Positions 23,981-33,084 are shown, numbered from the stretch's first letter. The stretch is 64,000 nucleotides of DNA from a bacterium (GCA_023428375.1 JAEYYR010000003.1:96029-160028), one strand, 5' to 3'. Program-made: numbers and translations. Notes: generated from the letters alone by a model not told the origin.

Positions 23981-25762
23981 ATGGAGTTTTTTGAGCGCAC
24001 TACAGGGTGTGGGCAGATTACCGCCGAATTTGTAGGCAAGACTATAACATTGTGTGGCTGGGTGCAACGTCGCCGAGATCATGGCGGTTTAACGTTTGTT
24101 GATCTACGAGATCGCACCGGTATCATGCAAATCGTCTTTAGCCCGGAATTTTCTCAAAAGGCACACGCTTTGGCACATGAAGTGCGTTCCGAATATGTAC
24201 TTTCTGTGACCGGTGTCGTTGTTGAACGTATTGCAGGTACCGTGAACAAGGATCTAGCAACCGGCGCGTTTGAATTGCAAGTTAAAGACTTAACCATATT
24301 GAATAAAGCTCGTACTTTACCATTTGCGCTTGATGATGCTGATCAGGTAGAAGAAGAATTGAGATTGGTGTATCGCTATCTTGATCTTCGTAGACCATTA
24401 ATGCATGAACGCATTAAAATGCGCCATCAAATCGTCTATGCAATGCGTGAATTTTTTAACGCAGAAGGGTTTTATGAGATAGAAACTCCTGTATTAACAA
24501 AAAACACCGCAGAAGGTGCCCGCGAATTTTTAGTTCCGTCGCGCATTCACAAAGGTTCGTTTTATGCGTTACCACAATCACCGCAATTATATAAACAGCT
24601 TTTAATGGCTGGTGGTATGGAGAGATATTTCCAGATTGCGCGTTGTTTTAGAGATGAAGATTTGCGTGCTGACAGACAACCAGAATTCACACAGCTTGAT
24701 ATTGAAATGTCGTTTATTAAAGAAGGTGATATTCAATCACTTATTGAACGACTTCTTAAGCATTTATTTAAAAAATTATTTAACCGCGATCTTCAGTTGC
24801 CTTTGCAGCGTATGGCATATGATGACGCCTATAGATTATATGGTTGCGATAAGCCAGATCTTCGTTTTGGATTACCAATCCATGACATTACTTCTGCATT
24901 TGCTGACACAACGCTATCGTTTATGAAGGCAGTTCTTGATAAGGGCGGTAAAGTAGGTGCATTGCATGTTAATGGTCACCAATTTACTCGTTCTGAGTTA
25001 GAGCACTGGGTTTCAACGGCATTGAAAAATGGAGCAAAAGGCTTGGTGTGGATCAAGTTTGGTGAAAATGGTTCTGTCGAAGCGCCTATTGCAAAATTTT
25101 TACCAGCAGATTTTAAAGCACGTATTGAATCAATTGTGGGAACCGTTAATGCCGGTGACACTATTTTCTTGATCGCAAGTACTTATAAAGAAGCATGGGC
25201 ACAGCTTGGCAAACTTCGCTTGCAAATAGCGCATGAACTCAAGATGATTCCGCACGATCAAATGAAATTGTTATGGGTCACGGACTTTCCGCTTCTTGAA
25301 TACGATGAAGATTCAAAACGTTGGCAATCGGTTCATCACCCATTTACTCGTCCACAGGATGGTTGGGAAAAGCTTGAACCAGCACAAATTAAGGCACGCT
25401 CTTATGATATCGTACTTAATGGCGTAGAACTTGGCGGTGGATCAATACGTATTCATGAACCTGAATTACAAAAACGTATTTTTGATTATCTTGGTTTTGA
25501 TGAAGAAGCAATGCGTAGTCATTTTGGATTCTTATTTGACGCACAAGAACTTGGATTTCCACCACATGGCGGTATAGCCTTGGGCATTGATCGCTTTGTT
25601 ATGTTGTTGTTAGGTTGCGCATCCATTCGTGATGTTATCGCATTCCCTAAAACACAAAGCATGGTTGATCCTATGATGCATGCACCAACGCCGGTAGCAG
25701 CATCGAAACTCAAAGATTATGACTTGGAATATAAGCCAACGATTAAAGAAGAAAAGAAATAA
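23981..25762 (+). CDS. aspS: Aspartyl-tRNA synthetase, probably non-discriminating
   Basis: 593 residues from ATG 23981 (GAGGA five bases upstream). It charges tRNA(Asp) with aspartate. Order: N-terminal OB anticodon domain (TLCGWVQRRRDHGGLTFVDLRDR), class II core with motif 2 (FRDEDLRADRQPEFTQLDIEMSF by position), the bacterial GAD insert (residues about 300-420) and motif 3 (GIALGIDRFVMLLLG). His34 in RRRDHGG and a Gly in RIAG correspond to the residues that allow mischarging of tRNA(Asn) in non-discriminating AspRS, whereas E. coli has Leu and Lys there. With GatB encoded 3 kb away, an indirect route to Asn-tRNA is likely. Confidence 0.95.
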   Translation: MEFFERTTGCGQITAEFVGKTITLCGWVQRRRDHGGLTFVDLRDRTGIMQIVFSPEFSQKAHALAHEVRSEYVLSVTGVVVERIAGTVNKDLATGAFELQVKDLTILNKARTLPFALDDADQVEEELRLVYRYLDLRRPLMHERIKMRHQIVYAMREFFNAEGFYEIETPVLTKNTAEGAREFLVPSRIHKGSFYALPQSPQLYKQLLMAGGMERYFQIARCFRDEDLRADRQPEFTQLDIEMSFIKEGDIQSLIERLLKHLFKKLFNRDLQLPLQRMAYDDAYRLYGCDKPDLRFGLPIHDITSAFADTTLSFMKAVLDKGGKVGALHVNGHQFTRSELEHWVSTALKNGAKGLVWIKFGENGSVEAPIAKFLPADFKARIESIVGTVNAGDTIFLIASTYKEAWAQLGKLRLQIAHELKMIPHDQMKLLWVTDFPLLEYDEDSKRWQSVHHPFTRPQDGWEKLEPAQIKARSYDIVLNGVELGGGSIRIHEPELQKRIFDYLGFDEEAMRSHFGFLFDAQELGFPPHGGIALGIDRFVMLLLGCASIRDVIAFPKTQSMVDPMMHAPTPVAASKLKDYDLEYKPTIKEEKK

Positions 25763-25793
25763 AAAAAGCGCGGTGAAGACCGCGCTTTTTTTT
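25763..25793. terminator. Bidirectional terminator
   Basis: AAAAAGCGCGGT (25763-25774) / ACCGCGCTTTTT (25779-25790) with loop GAAG. It has A and T runs on both sides, lies directly after the aspS stop and reaches the stop of the convergent small gene at 25792. Confidence 0.92.
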
Positions 25794-26046
25794 AGTTTGA
25801 GTTATTGTGAGACAACGATTTTACATTTTGCATGCGTTCTTTACGCATTAGTTTTCTGATATTTGAAAATTCGTTAATAATTGCAGCTTCACTCATCACG
25901 GGATTTTTAGATTTATAATATTCCACTGCGGTATGTTCTTCTATTGGAAGATATGCGAATCTGTCTTTATTATTGGTGCAGCTAGAGTCTTTAGTTAAAA
26001 GATTCAAAGACAATCCAGCAAAAAGCATTAAGACAAAAATATTCAT
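25792..26046 (-). CDS. Small secreted protein
   Basis: 84 residues; signal peptide MNIFVLMLFAGLSLNLLT, then a polar chain with one Cys and a Lys/Arg/Asn-rich helix at the end (FSNIRKLMRKERMQNVKSL). No known family. It is the last of four minus-strand small secreted genes (25.8-27.4 kb) that probably form one unit. The stop lies inside the T run of the shared terminator. Confidence 0.6.
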   Translation of the reverse strand: MNIFVLMLFAGLSLNLLTKDSSCTNNKDRFAYLPIEEHTAVEYYKSKNPVMSEAAIINEFSNIRKLMRKERMQNVKSLSHNNSN

Positions 26047-26064
26047 ATTTATTTGATTCCCTAT

Positions 26065-26520
26065 TTAACTTTTAATATTAAGTGATTTAATGTTTTTTAG
26101 AATTTTTTCATTATAATAGGAAGCGGGTTTTTCATCAAGTGCCGTTAAATAAATATGAAATCTATTCGGTTTTATTTTTTGAATTCTATAGAGCGAATTT
26201 TGTATCTGTTGTTTTTCTTCTACGGTTAATTCTTTCGGATCTACAAATCGTGTTATTTCTTCTCGTTTAAGGCGTGGATTTTCCTTATCTTCAACCAATG
26301 TCCAGCGGAAGAATTTAAAAGCATTTTTATATGCTTCTGCATGCTTTTCCTTAGATGCGCGATGTAAGTGATCCAAGAATGTGCGATTTTCTGTCCATAT
26401 GACAAAGCATTTTCTGTTATCACCTTTTGCAATGTCTACAGGATATGGTTGTTGTTCAAATGAAAAAAGCAATGTTGTTGCCGTGAGTATTGAGCCAAAA
26501 AATATGGCGGTTGTATGCAT
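26065..26520 (-). CDS. Small secreted protein of the 26-27 kb island
   Basis: 151 residues; AAGGAG precedes the ATG by 4-5 nt. Signal peptide MHTTAIFFGSILTATTLLFS. The mature part is mixed helix and strand. The end (KPNRFHIYLTALDEKPASYYNEKI) has the same pattern as the next two genes: a basic patch, a strand ending in IYL/VFL, a small-residue turn and a final helix (compare NKIYVFLGYASG in 26586-26999 and KSLRVFLGADDT in 27017-27445). That suggests a diverged tandem family. No recognisable function. Confidence 0.7.
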   Translation of the reverse strand: MHTTAIFFGSILTATTLLFSFEQQPYPVDIAKGDNRKCFVIWTENRTFLDHLHRASKEKHAEAYKNAFKFFRWTLVEDKENPRLKREEITRFVDPKELTVEEKQQIQNSLYRIQKIKPNRFHIYLTALDEKPASYYNEKILKNIKSLNIKS

Positions 26521-26585
26521 ATAACTCCTTGTTGCATTATAAAAATCGTAGCTAGAATACGCTTTTTATAAAGATTTTCAAGAAA

Positions 26586-26999
26586 CTACAGGACATAAGC
26601 ATTAACTATATCATCAACTTTTTGATTAGTGCCAGAAGCGTATCCTAAAAAGACATATATTTTATTATTTTTTTTATTCTCTACGACCTGATAGTATTCA
26701 TCAAGTGTTAGAGCGATATGTTTCATTTTTATGGCTTCTTTTAACGGCAACTGTATTGCTTCTAGATCGCCTGAATGACTTTTGGTTATAAACTTGGGGA
26801 ACCGCGCTAACTGTCTAAATTTATAAACCTCGAGATACTGGGAATATTGTGACAGTAATTTAGTATTGTTTTTAAGTGTTGCAAGATGTTGAGGTATCGT
26901 TCCGTACATTCCTGCTATTTGAAATTTCGCCGGTTCGACTCGTATTAGAGATTCTTGTGATATTAATGCAGTTGTTATTAAAAACAATATCCTCAACAT
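26586..26999 (-). CDS. Small secreted protein of the 26-27 kb island
   Basis: 137 residues; AAGGA lies 7 nt before the ATG. The short signal peptide is MLRILFLITTALISQ. After a Lys/Gln-rich helical part comes the motif NKIYVFLGYASGTNQKVDDIV close to the C-terminus, which aligns by pattern with KSLRVFLGADDTSTVLKYY of the upstream gene and more loosely with FHIYLTALDEKPASYY of the downstream gene. Function unknown. Confidence 0.7.
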   Translation of the reverse strand: MLRILFLITTALISQESLIRVEPAKFQIAGMYGTIPQHLATLKNNTKLLSQYSQYLEVYKFRQLARFPKFITKSHSGDLEAIQLPLKEAIKMKHIALTLDEYYQVVENKKNNKIYVFLGYASGTNQKVDDIVNAYVL

Positions 27000-27016
27000 T
27001 TAACTATCCTTTTGTA

Positions 27017-27445
27017 TTATTGCGCTTGATTTTTAGTATTGTCTAAAATTGAGCTTGCTGCTGTAAAATCTTTAGTGTTTGTCTTATTTGCATAATATTT
27101 CAATACTGTCGATGTATCATCCGCACCAAGAAAAACACGTAGACTTTTTTTTGGCTTGTAGCATATATAATGAGCATTTTCAAGGCTGGTTCTGTAGCGT
27201 TCTATTTCTTCAATGGATTTTAGACGTTGAATATTTTCATTTCCTTTGAGCGAGCCATAAAATTTTACAATTTTGCCAACGTTTTGCGGTGTACCTGGAA
27301 TCATCGCGAGTGCAATATGATGGAATACTGCATATTGTTGCTTGTTAAGTTTTATGACATCAGTTGGTTTTGGATAGTGTTTTGATGAATCCGTGGTTGC
27401 TGAATAAGATGCCATCAACAACAGCGCAATTAATAATTGCTTCAT
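27017..27445 (-). CDS. Small secreted protein of the 26-27 kb island
   Basis: 142 residues from ATG 27445 (AAGGA upstream; the longer frame to 27475 starts before this RBS). Signal peptide MKQLLIALLLMASYSA. The core has KPKKSLRVFLGADDTSTVLKYY near residues 100-120, the shared motif of this island, then a Thr/Asn/Ser-rich tail. First gene of the minus-strand group; the divergent gene 27541 starts 95 bp away. Function unknown. Confidence 0.7.
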   Translation of the reverse strand: MKQLLIALLLMASYSATTDSSKHYPKPTDVIKLNKQQYAVFHHIALAMIPGTPQNVGKIVKFYGSLKGNENIQRLKSIEEIERYRTSLENAHYICYKPKKSLRVFLGADDTSTVLKYYANKTNTKDFTAASSILDNTKNQAQ

Positions 27446-27540
27446 AATCGTTCCTTTTTTTGAAAGACGTATCACTCTTTGTATCTATCAAGTTCTATAA
27501 AATTTGTCATACTTTTTGCAGGTAATTATAAAGGAATGCG

Positions 27541-28362
27541 ATGTATATACTTCTTTTTATTTTTTTATGTATGAATATGCTGTCTCGAGAGTCTGCCTTG
27601 ATTAAATCATTGCATCTTCATCAGGGTTATTTGTTGAACAAAAGAATTGTATCCTCTCCACGTTTATCAAACACTATAAAAAATGTTTTAAATAAACCAC
27701 TTTTGAGAGCAAATGCAGAATTTGCACGCTATGCAAATGAGCACTATCTATCATTAATAAAAATTGACGGTGTATTAAGTACGGCTATTCGCTCTATTGG
27801 ATCTAATGAATTCGGTTTGCGCGCTAATCGACCATTCTTTCATATGGATGATAAGTCCTTTATGTTTCATCCTAATGCACGTCAAGCGCAGCACGCTTTA
27901 TTGTGTCCAGACATTAAAGGTGTTTTTATGCCGAATGCCATTATCAATACTTTGTCAGAAAAAGATGTTCAGCTATTGATAAAAAAAGATTATAAGCGTG
28001 CTTTAGAAGTTCCTTTATTAGAAGAGCATGATTTTGTTGATCAAGTTTTGGATGGTTATAAGCAATGCAAAAAAAGAAATGAGCAATTATGCTTAACACA
28101 GATAATTATGCATACATCGATCGCGCATAAATTGTTGTATTCCATGCTTGATGCAAACGGTAATCCCATTACAAATAATTCCATTTCTCATGCGCTTAAT
28201 GCTAAACATGAATATGTTAAAGATCCACTAGCTTATAAAGATCTAGATGAATGCCTAATAACGTTGCGTAGAGTCGAAGAAGATTTTGAACATACTCTTC
28301 AAGTGCGTCATTATTTTTCAGATGAAACGCGTAAATGGATTGATTCATTATTGCAGTTTTGA
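27541..28362 (+). CDS. Secreted protein of unknown function
   Basis: 273 residues; AAGGA lies 5 nt before the ATG. The short hydrophobic start MYILLFIFLCMNMLSRES is a likely signal peptide. The rest is soluble, with helical and His-containing segments (RPFFHMDDKSFMFHPNARQAQHALLC) and two Cys near KQCKKRNEQLC. No known domain. Its 3' end overlaps the end of the minus-strand gene 28311-28562 by 52 bp, tail to tail. Confidence 0.7.
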   Translation: MYILLFIFLCMNMLSRESALIKSLHLHQGYLLNKRIVSSPRLSNTIKNVLNKPLLRANAEFARYANEHYLSLIKIDGVLSTAIRSIGSNEFGLRANRPFFHMDDKSFMFHPNARQAQHALLCPDIKGVFMPNAIINTLSEKDVQLLIKKDYKRALEVPLLEEHDFVDQVLDGYKQCKKRNEQLCLTQIIMHTSIAHKLLYSMLDANGNPITNNSISHALNAKHEYVKDPLAYKDLDECLITLRRVEEDFEHTLQVRHYFSDETRKWIDSLLQF

Positions 28363-28562
28363 TTTGATTGGGGCCATTTATTTTCTTGGATCGACTTAGG
28401 TAAGAGCTTCTTAGGAATGTTCTGTTGATAAGCAAGGCCTATGCGAATTTCTTTTTGTTCTAGATGTGAAGCGCTGTAGAGTTGAAATATTTTTTTATAG
28501 GTATCTGCGTCTGATGTATAACAATTACACGATAGCATAAGACAAAATATCTCTCTTAACAT
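28311..28562 (-). CDS. Small secreted protein
   Basis: 83 residues. A short hydrophobic start MLREIFCLMLSCNCYTSDA could be a signal peptide or, with its three Cys, an atypical lipobox. AGGGG precedes the ATG by 7 nt. The last 17 codons overlap the end of the convergent gene 27541-28362. The size and signal match the other small secreted genes around, but the overlap leaves doubt. Confidence 0.45.
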   Translation of the reverse strand: MLREIFCLMLSCNCYTSDADTYKKIFQLYSASHLEQKEIRIGLAYQQNIPKKLLPKSIQENKWPQSNQNCNNESIHLRVSSEK

Positions 28563-28623
28563 ATCATTACCCCTAAAGTTTATTCTCTTTAGTCTAATCT
28601 TTTCAGGTCAATGATAGCCAGAA

Positions 28624-28658
28624 ATAAAAAAGTAAGGCTGCTGATATTTGCAGCCTTA
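28624..28658 (-). terminator. Rho-independent terminator after gatB
   Basis: TAAGGCTGC (28633-28641) pairs with GCAGCCTTA (28650-28658); on the minus strand the stem is followed by CTTTTTT. It ends the leftward gatB transcript 3 bp after its stop codon. Confidence 0.88.
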
Positions 28659-28660
28659 TT

Positions 28661-30091
28661 TTATGAATTTAAATATTTCTTAATCAAGCTATTGATAAGC
28701 TCGGGATTTCCACGGCCTTTAGTTTTTGCCATGGCTTGTCCAACAAAAAATCCAAGTAGCTTTTCGTTGCCCGCTTTAAATTGAGTAACTTGATTTGGAT
28801 TGTTGGTGATAATTTCTTTGATGATTGTTTCAAGCTCACCGGTATCGCCCATCTGCTCAAGGCCACGTTCTTTAACGATAGTCTTAGGTGAAGCTCCGGT
28901 TTGAGATGCGGCTTGGAATACTTCTTGTGCGCTACGATTATTAATAACTCCTAGATCAAGAAGATTTACTAATTCGGCGCAATATTCCGGGGTTAATTTA
29001 TAGTGAGCGATATCAACTTTTTCATTTTTCAAAAAGCCCATAACATCTCGCAGCACCCAGTTAATAAGGAGTTTGCTTTGAGTATGTTTTGCAGCGGCAT
29101 CATAATAATGTGCAACTTCAAGATTATCCACCAAGACATCAGCTTCATATTGCGTTAATCCTTGTTTGATGTAACGATCTAAGCGAGTGGTTGGAAGTTC
29201 CGGCATTGCTGTTTTAATTGCAGCAATATATTCATCGCTAATTTCAATGCGCGGCAAATCTGGATCTGGAAAATAACGATAATCAGCTGCTTCTTCTTTA
29301 GAGCGCATGCTGATGGTTTTATGTTCCTTGGTATCCCAGAGTCGAGTTTCTTGAATAATTCGTTCGCCTTTATCAAGCATTGCTGCCTGACGTTCGATTT
29401 CATGTTCAATTGCATCACTAATAAACTTGAACGAGTTGATGTTTTTCAATTCAACTTTGGTTCCAAGTTTTTCTGAGCCTTCGGGCCGAATAGAAATATT
29501 GGTATCCGCGCGGAATGCGCCTTCTTCCATATTCCCTGAACAAATATTGAGCGACATGATAATTTGACGCAACGTCTTGAGATAGGTGCGTGCTTCATAT
29601 GCGCTGGTAATATCAGGATGGGTAACGATTTCTAATAACGGCGTTCCCGCACGATTAAGATCGACAAAGCTTTCATTAGAGAATGGAGCATGAATATTTT
29701 TGCCCGCATCTTCTTCCATATGAATACGAATCAATCGAATGTTTTTAGTTGAGCCATCTTCAAGACGAATAGGAATATGGCCATCAATGCAAATTGGATG
29801 ATCGTTTTGGGTGATTTGATATCCCTTTGGAAGATCAGGGTAAAAGTAATGTTTTCGTGCAAATTCATTGCTTTGATTTATTGAGCAATTGGTTGCAAGT
29901 CCTGCCATGACAGCATATTCAACAACCTGCTTGTTCAGTACTGGCAAGGTTCCTGGATGTCCGGCACAAATAGGGCAAATGTTCGAGTTTGGCTTTTCAG
30001 CGATCTCATTTGCACAAGAGCAAAAAATTTTTGTTTTGGTGGTAAGTTGGACGTGAACTTCTATTCCTATGTTTACCTTGTAGGCGGCCAC
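28661..30091 (-). CDS. gatB: Aspartyl/glutamyl-tRNA amidotransferase subunit B
   Basis: 476 residues, normal length. GatB is the kinase/tRNA-binding subunit of GatCAB, which turns misacylated Asp-tRNA(Asn) and Glu-tRNA(Gln) into the amide forms. Visible: VNIGIEVHVQLTTKTKIFC, the zinc site with Cys pairs (FCSC and CPIC), YPDLPKGYQI, RIHMEEDAGK, DLNRAGTPLLEIVT and the C-terminal YqeY/tail domain ending GRGNPELINSLIKKYL. gatA and gatC are not next to it. Together with the AspRS type in this window it points to indirect Asn-tRNA (and perhaps Gln-tRNA) synthesis. Confidence 0.96.
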   Translation of the reverse strand: MAAYKVNIGIEVHVQLTTKTKIFCSCANEIAEKPNSNICPICAGHPGTLPVLNKQVVEYAVMAGLATNCSINQSNEFARKHYFYPDLPKGYQITQNDHPICIDGHIPIRLEDGSTKNIRLIRIHMEEDAGKNIHAPFSNESFVDLNRAGTPLLEIVTHPDITSAYEARTYLKTLRQIIMSLNICSGNMEEGAFRADTNISIRPEGSEKLGTKVELKNINSFKFISDAIEHEIERQAAMLDKGERIIQETRLWDTKEHKTISMRSKEEAADYRYFPDPDLPRIEISDEYIAAIKTAMPELPTTRLDRYIKQGLTQYEADVLVDNLEVAHYYDAAAKHTQSKLLINWVLRDVMGFLKNEKVDIAHYKLTPEYCAELVNLLDLGVINNRSAQEVFQAASQTGASPKTIVKERGLEQMGDTGELETIIKEIITNNPNQVTQFKAGNEKLLGFFVGQAMAKTKGRGNPELINSLIKKYLNS

Positions 30092-30201
30092 GGACGTCCT
30101 TTCAAAAAAATGATTGACTATTTAGTTGTTACCTTAACACAAATGCAATAAATCGTACAGCATGATCAAGTCAAAATGCCGCCACTTAAGCACTTATGAA
30201 G

Positions 30202-30232
30202 AATAAGAAGTCACTTGAAATGACTTCTTATT
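30202..30232 (-). terminator. Hairpin downstream of rng
   Basis: AATAAGAAGTCA (30202-30213) pairs perfectly with TGACTTCTTATT (30221-30232) with a 7-nt loop. The T run on the minus strand is weak and partly in the stem. It overlaps the last codons of rng and may terminate or stabilise its mRNA. Confidence 0.6.
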
Positions 30233-31745
30233 GTGTTTCTATAGAAAATTCTTCGATGGTTGTTTGTGTGTCGCTAATAAGAGTGATATTGCAGTTAAAA
30301 GCTTTTTCTAATGACAAGATTGCTTTGAATTCTGTTGCAACCAAGTAATCAAAAATTGAGGGATGAACCGTCACGGTGAAAGCCCCTTTGAGGGTTCCTT
30401 GCTCTAAGCTGCCTTTAAGCGCTCTTAATAAAGCATACGCTTCCGTTTGAACTGTTTTGACATTGCCCAATCCATGACAGTGCTTACAGGTATCCATCAT
30501 TTGTTGCAATAATGTTTTTCCGGAGCGTTTACGTGTCATTTGCACAAGGCCAAATTCAGAAACACGCAACACGACTGATTGGAATTTGTCGCGTTCTTTG
30601 AGGGTTTTTTCCAAGAATTTAAACAATTTTTGTCTGTTTGCTGGCATAGACATATCGATGAAATCGATAACAATCAAGCCACCAATATTTCGCAAACGCA
30701 ATTGACGTACAATTTCTTCGGCTGCTTCAAGGTTAGTTTTGAAGATAGTGTCTTCAAGATTACCCGTACCGAGATAACGCCCGGTATTAACGTCAACAAC
30801 CGTCATTGATTCAGTCGTTTCAATGATAAGTGAGCCACCCGATTTAAGGTAAACCTTCTTCTGAAGCGCTTGTTCGATTTGTTTTTCGATTTCAGCATAT
30901 TCAAATAAGCTTGGCGGACCTTGATAGAGGCGAACCTTGCTTAATTGATCAGGCGCTATTTGACGCACAAACTGATAAATCTGATTTTGTTTTTCTTTAT
31001 CATCACAGACAATAACCTGAACATCGGTGTCTAAATGATCGCGAACTGCTTGCAGTACCGGATCGATGTCTTCGTAAATTTTTTGTTTAGGTTGAGCTTT
31101 TTTGAATTCATTCTGAATTGTTGACCAAGCATCACAAAGATACGCAAGATCCTGAAGAATTTCTGTTGCGCCCTGATTTTCGGAGGTGGTACGAATAATT
31201 GCACCCATGCCGGCTGGCAAGTGCGTTGCAACCAATTCGCGTAAACGCAAGCGTTCTTCTCGGTCTTCAATTTTCTTTGATATGCCGATACGAGGTATGT
31301 TTGGCATTAAAACAATGAATCTGCCAGGCAGGGTAAAACAAGTGGTCAGCTTAGCGCCTTTTTCATATACCGGTTCTTTGCTTACTTGCACCAAGATTTC
31401 TTCGCCTTCAGAAAGAATCTTGCTAATATCAAGTTCTTTTCGTACTGGCTCTTGAACTAATTCTTGTTCTTCAAGCTCGTCATCAAGCTGATCAGTTGAA
31501 GTCATACGTTGAATTGCAAGTTCACGATCGATTTCAGAGATGTGAAGAAAACCCGCGCGTTCTTGACCAATGTCAACGAATGCTGTTTGAATCCCTGGAA
31601 GAACTTTGCTCACAACCCCTTTAAAGAATGAGCGTTCCAGTGTTTCTGTTGCGTGGGAAGAGAAGTATACGTTCTGTAACTTTTCATCACGGGTAATGGC
31701 AATACGGGTTTGCCAAGGGTTTACATTAATTAAAATTTTTTTCAT
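30228..31745 (-). CDS. rng: Ribonuclease G/E family endoribonuclease
   Basis: 505 residues, the RNase G size class, without the long C-terminal scaffold of RNase E. It cuts single-stranded RNA in rRNA and mRNA processing. Order: N-terminal S1-like domain split by an acidic insert (FVDIGQERAGFLHISEID, then DDELEEQELVQEP), 5' sensor (RTTSENQGATEILQDLAYL), DNase I-like catalytic part with SMTVVDVNTGRYLG and GLIVIDFIDM (Mg-binding Asp residues), and the zinc-link CKHCHGLG. Monocistronic, divergent from pal. Confidence 0.94.
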   Translation of the reverse strand: MKKILINVNPWQTRIAITRDEKLQNVYFSSHATETLERSFFKGVVSKVLPGIQTAFVDIGQERAGFLHISEIDRELAIQRMTSTDQLDDELEEQELVQEPVRKELDISKILSEGEEILVQVSKEPVYEKGAKLTTCFTLPGRFIVLMPNIPRIGISKKIEDREERLRLRELVATHLPAGMGAIIRTTSENQGATEILQDLAYLCDAWSTIQNEFKKAQPKQKIYEDIDPVLQAVRDHLDTDVQVIVCDDKEKQNQIYQFVRQIAPDQLSKVRLYQGPPSLFEYAEIEKQIEQALQKKVYLKSGGSLIIETTESMTVVDVNTGRYLGTGNLEDTIFKTNLEAAEEIVRQLRLRNIGGLIVIDFIDMSMPANRQKLFKFLEKTLKERDKFQSVVLRVSEFGLVQMTRKRSGKTLLQQMMDTCKHCHGLGNVKTVQTEAYALLRALKGSLEQGTLKGAFTVTVHPSIFDYLVATEFKAILSLEKAFNCNITLISDTQTTIEEFSIETQ

Positions 31746-31888
31746 GTAATCATGCTATGGTATTAATATTTTTACATTTTTCCTAACCTAGTATAGCACA
31801 TAGTTTGAGCTCTGGGTAATGGAAGTGGAAAAATACACGAATTTATGCTAGATTTCAAGGCGCCAGTATAAACAATCAAAGGATTATC

Positions 31889-32470
31889 ATGAACAAATTG
31901 ATGTTGGCTATAGTCTTATTAATACCTTTTTTACCTGCTTGCTGGAGACGCAAAGCTGCCCATGTGCATAATGAAGAGGTGGTGTCGTATCAAGCTGAAC
32001 AGAAAAAACCATTGTTTGTTGAAGACATTGAAGGCTTCGAATTAACCGAAGATTCAGATCCATTTGCTGGAGTTGATCAAAATGCCGGCATGTCATATAC
32101 CGATGTATCTATGACTGAACAAGTGCGTGGAGATTTTAAAACTATTTACTTTGACTTTGATAGATCTGAAATCCGTCCTGATCAACGTGCTGCGGTTGAA
32201 TTGAACTTGGCTCGCATCAAAAAAGCGACCAAGCAAGGCCAAACAGTGATGATTGAAGGACATGCATGTAATTCAGCAGGTTCAACACAGTACAATTTGA
32301 TGTTGTCAGAAAAACGTGCACAAATCGTTGCTGATTATTTAATCAAGCATGGCGTTGATTCATCAATGATACAAACGGTGGGCCGTGGAGATACTATGTG
32401 CATTGTAAAAGGTGGCACACAAGAACAGCAAGCGCCAAATCGTCGCGTAGAATTATATATTTTAAGCTAA
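31889..32470 (+). CDS. pal: Peptidoglycan-associated lipoprotein Pal (OmpA family)
   Basis: 193 residues. The lipoprotein signal is MNKLMLAIVLLIPFLPAC with Cys18 as lipid site, then an acidic linker (residues 30-85) and an OmpA C-terminal domain: TIYFDFDRSEIRPDQRA, MIEGHACNSAGSTQYNLMLSEKRAQIV and GRGDTMC, ending NRRVELYIL. It ties the outer membrane to peptidoglycan. The peptidoglycan-binding Asp and Arg positions (NLMLSEKRA) are kept; the usual HxDxRG reads HACNSAG. tolB and other tol genes are not adjacent. Clear evidence of a diderm envelope. Confidence 0.9.
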   Translation: MNKLMLAIVLLIPFLPACWRRKAAHVHNEEVVSYQAEQKKPLFVEDIEGFELTEDSDPFAGVDQNAGMSYTDVSMTEQVRGDFKTIYFDFDRSEIRPDQRAAVELNLARIKKATKQGQTVMIEGHACNSAGSTQYNLMLSEKRAQIVADYLIKHGVDSSMIQTVGRGDTMCIVKGGTQEQQAPNRRVELYILS

Positions 32471-32490
32471 GTAATTTTTAAATTAGAATG

Positions 32491-32518
32491 AGTGCGGTTA
32501 AAAGCCGCACTTTTTTTG
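32491..32518 (+). terminator. Rho-independent terminator after pal
   Basis: AGTGCGG (32491-32497) pairs with CCGCACT (32505-32511) across a 7-nt loop and is followed by T7. Confidence 0.88.
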
Positions 32519-32562
32519 TGTTAAAAAATGATATCACTCTGAGTATTGGATGCTTAAATAAC

Positions 32563-32613
32563 AATAAAAAACAGAGAGCCCGACTATAGCTAAGTATGTC
32601 ATGCGCTCTCTGT
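32563..32613 (-). terminator. Terminator of the leftward gene at 32632
   Basis: ACAGAGAGC (32571-32579) pairs with GCTCTCTGT (32605-32613); the loop is 25 nt. On the minus strand the stem is followed by TTTTTATTG. Confidence 0.7.
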
Positions 32614-32631
32614 TGTCGTAATAAAAAATTA

Positions 32632-33084
32632 TTAATGTGTAGCGTTGTTAACTAATTGTGCAATTGTTGCAACAATAATACCACTTAAGCACGCTATACC
32701 AACAAATGGTTCAACTTCTTTATTCTTGATGCGATCGCGTAATTCATCTGGATCAGCGACAGCATAATACGCCGTTCTTACGGTTGAAGTTGTTGCAAAT
32801 ACCGCAGCTTGAATTGCGTTTTTTGTTACAAACCAAATACCCTTGCCTGCTGATACAAAGCAATAGCCAAGCATTTCGCAAGCGCGTCTAATTTTTTCTC
32901 GTTCTTCTTCTTCCATTTGTTTTGCAATTGCAATAATTAATGCAGCCTCTTTATCTGCATGTAGTTGTGCAACGCGTTCACGTGCTTTTTGTAAGGCCCA
33001 ATCACTTACTGCTGACGCAGAGTGAGGAGCTAACACGCCACAAATGATAATTAATAAGTATATGCATGATGAACGCATGTTCAT
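32632..33084 (-). CDS. Exported protein with C-terminal membrane helix
   Basis: 150 residues with signal peptide MNMRSSCIYLLIIICGVLAPHSASA, a charged helix (KARERVAQLHADKEAALIIAIAKQMEEEEREKIRRACEML), a hydrophobic middle (GIWFVTKNAIQAAVFATTS) and a final membrane helix (VGIACLSGIIVATIAQL). There is no known domain. It is 9 bp downstream of mnmE on the same strand and likely read with it. Confidence 0.7.
   Translation of the reverse strand: MNMRSSCIYLLIIICGVLAPHSASAVSDWALQKARERVAQLHADKEAALIIAIAKQMEEEEREKIRRACEMLGYCFVSAGKGIWFVTKNAIQAAVFATTSTVRTAYYAVADPDELRDRIKNKEVEPFVGIACLSGIIVATIAQLVNNATH

Noticed and set aside
28217..28435. 72-residue minus-strand frame
   Set aside because: It lies across the ends of two better-supported genes and has no signal or RBS.
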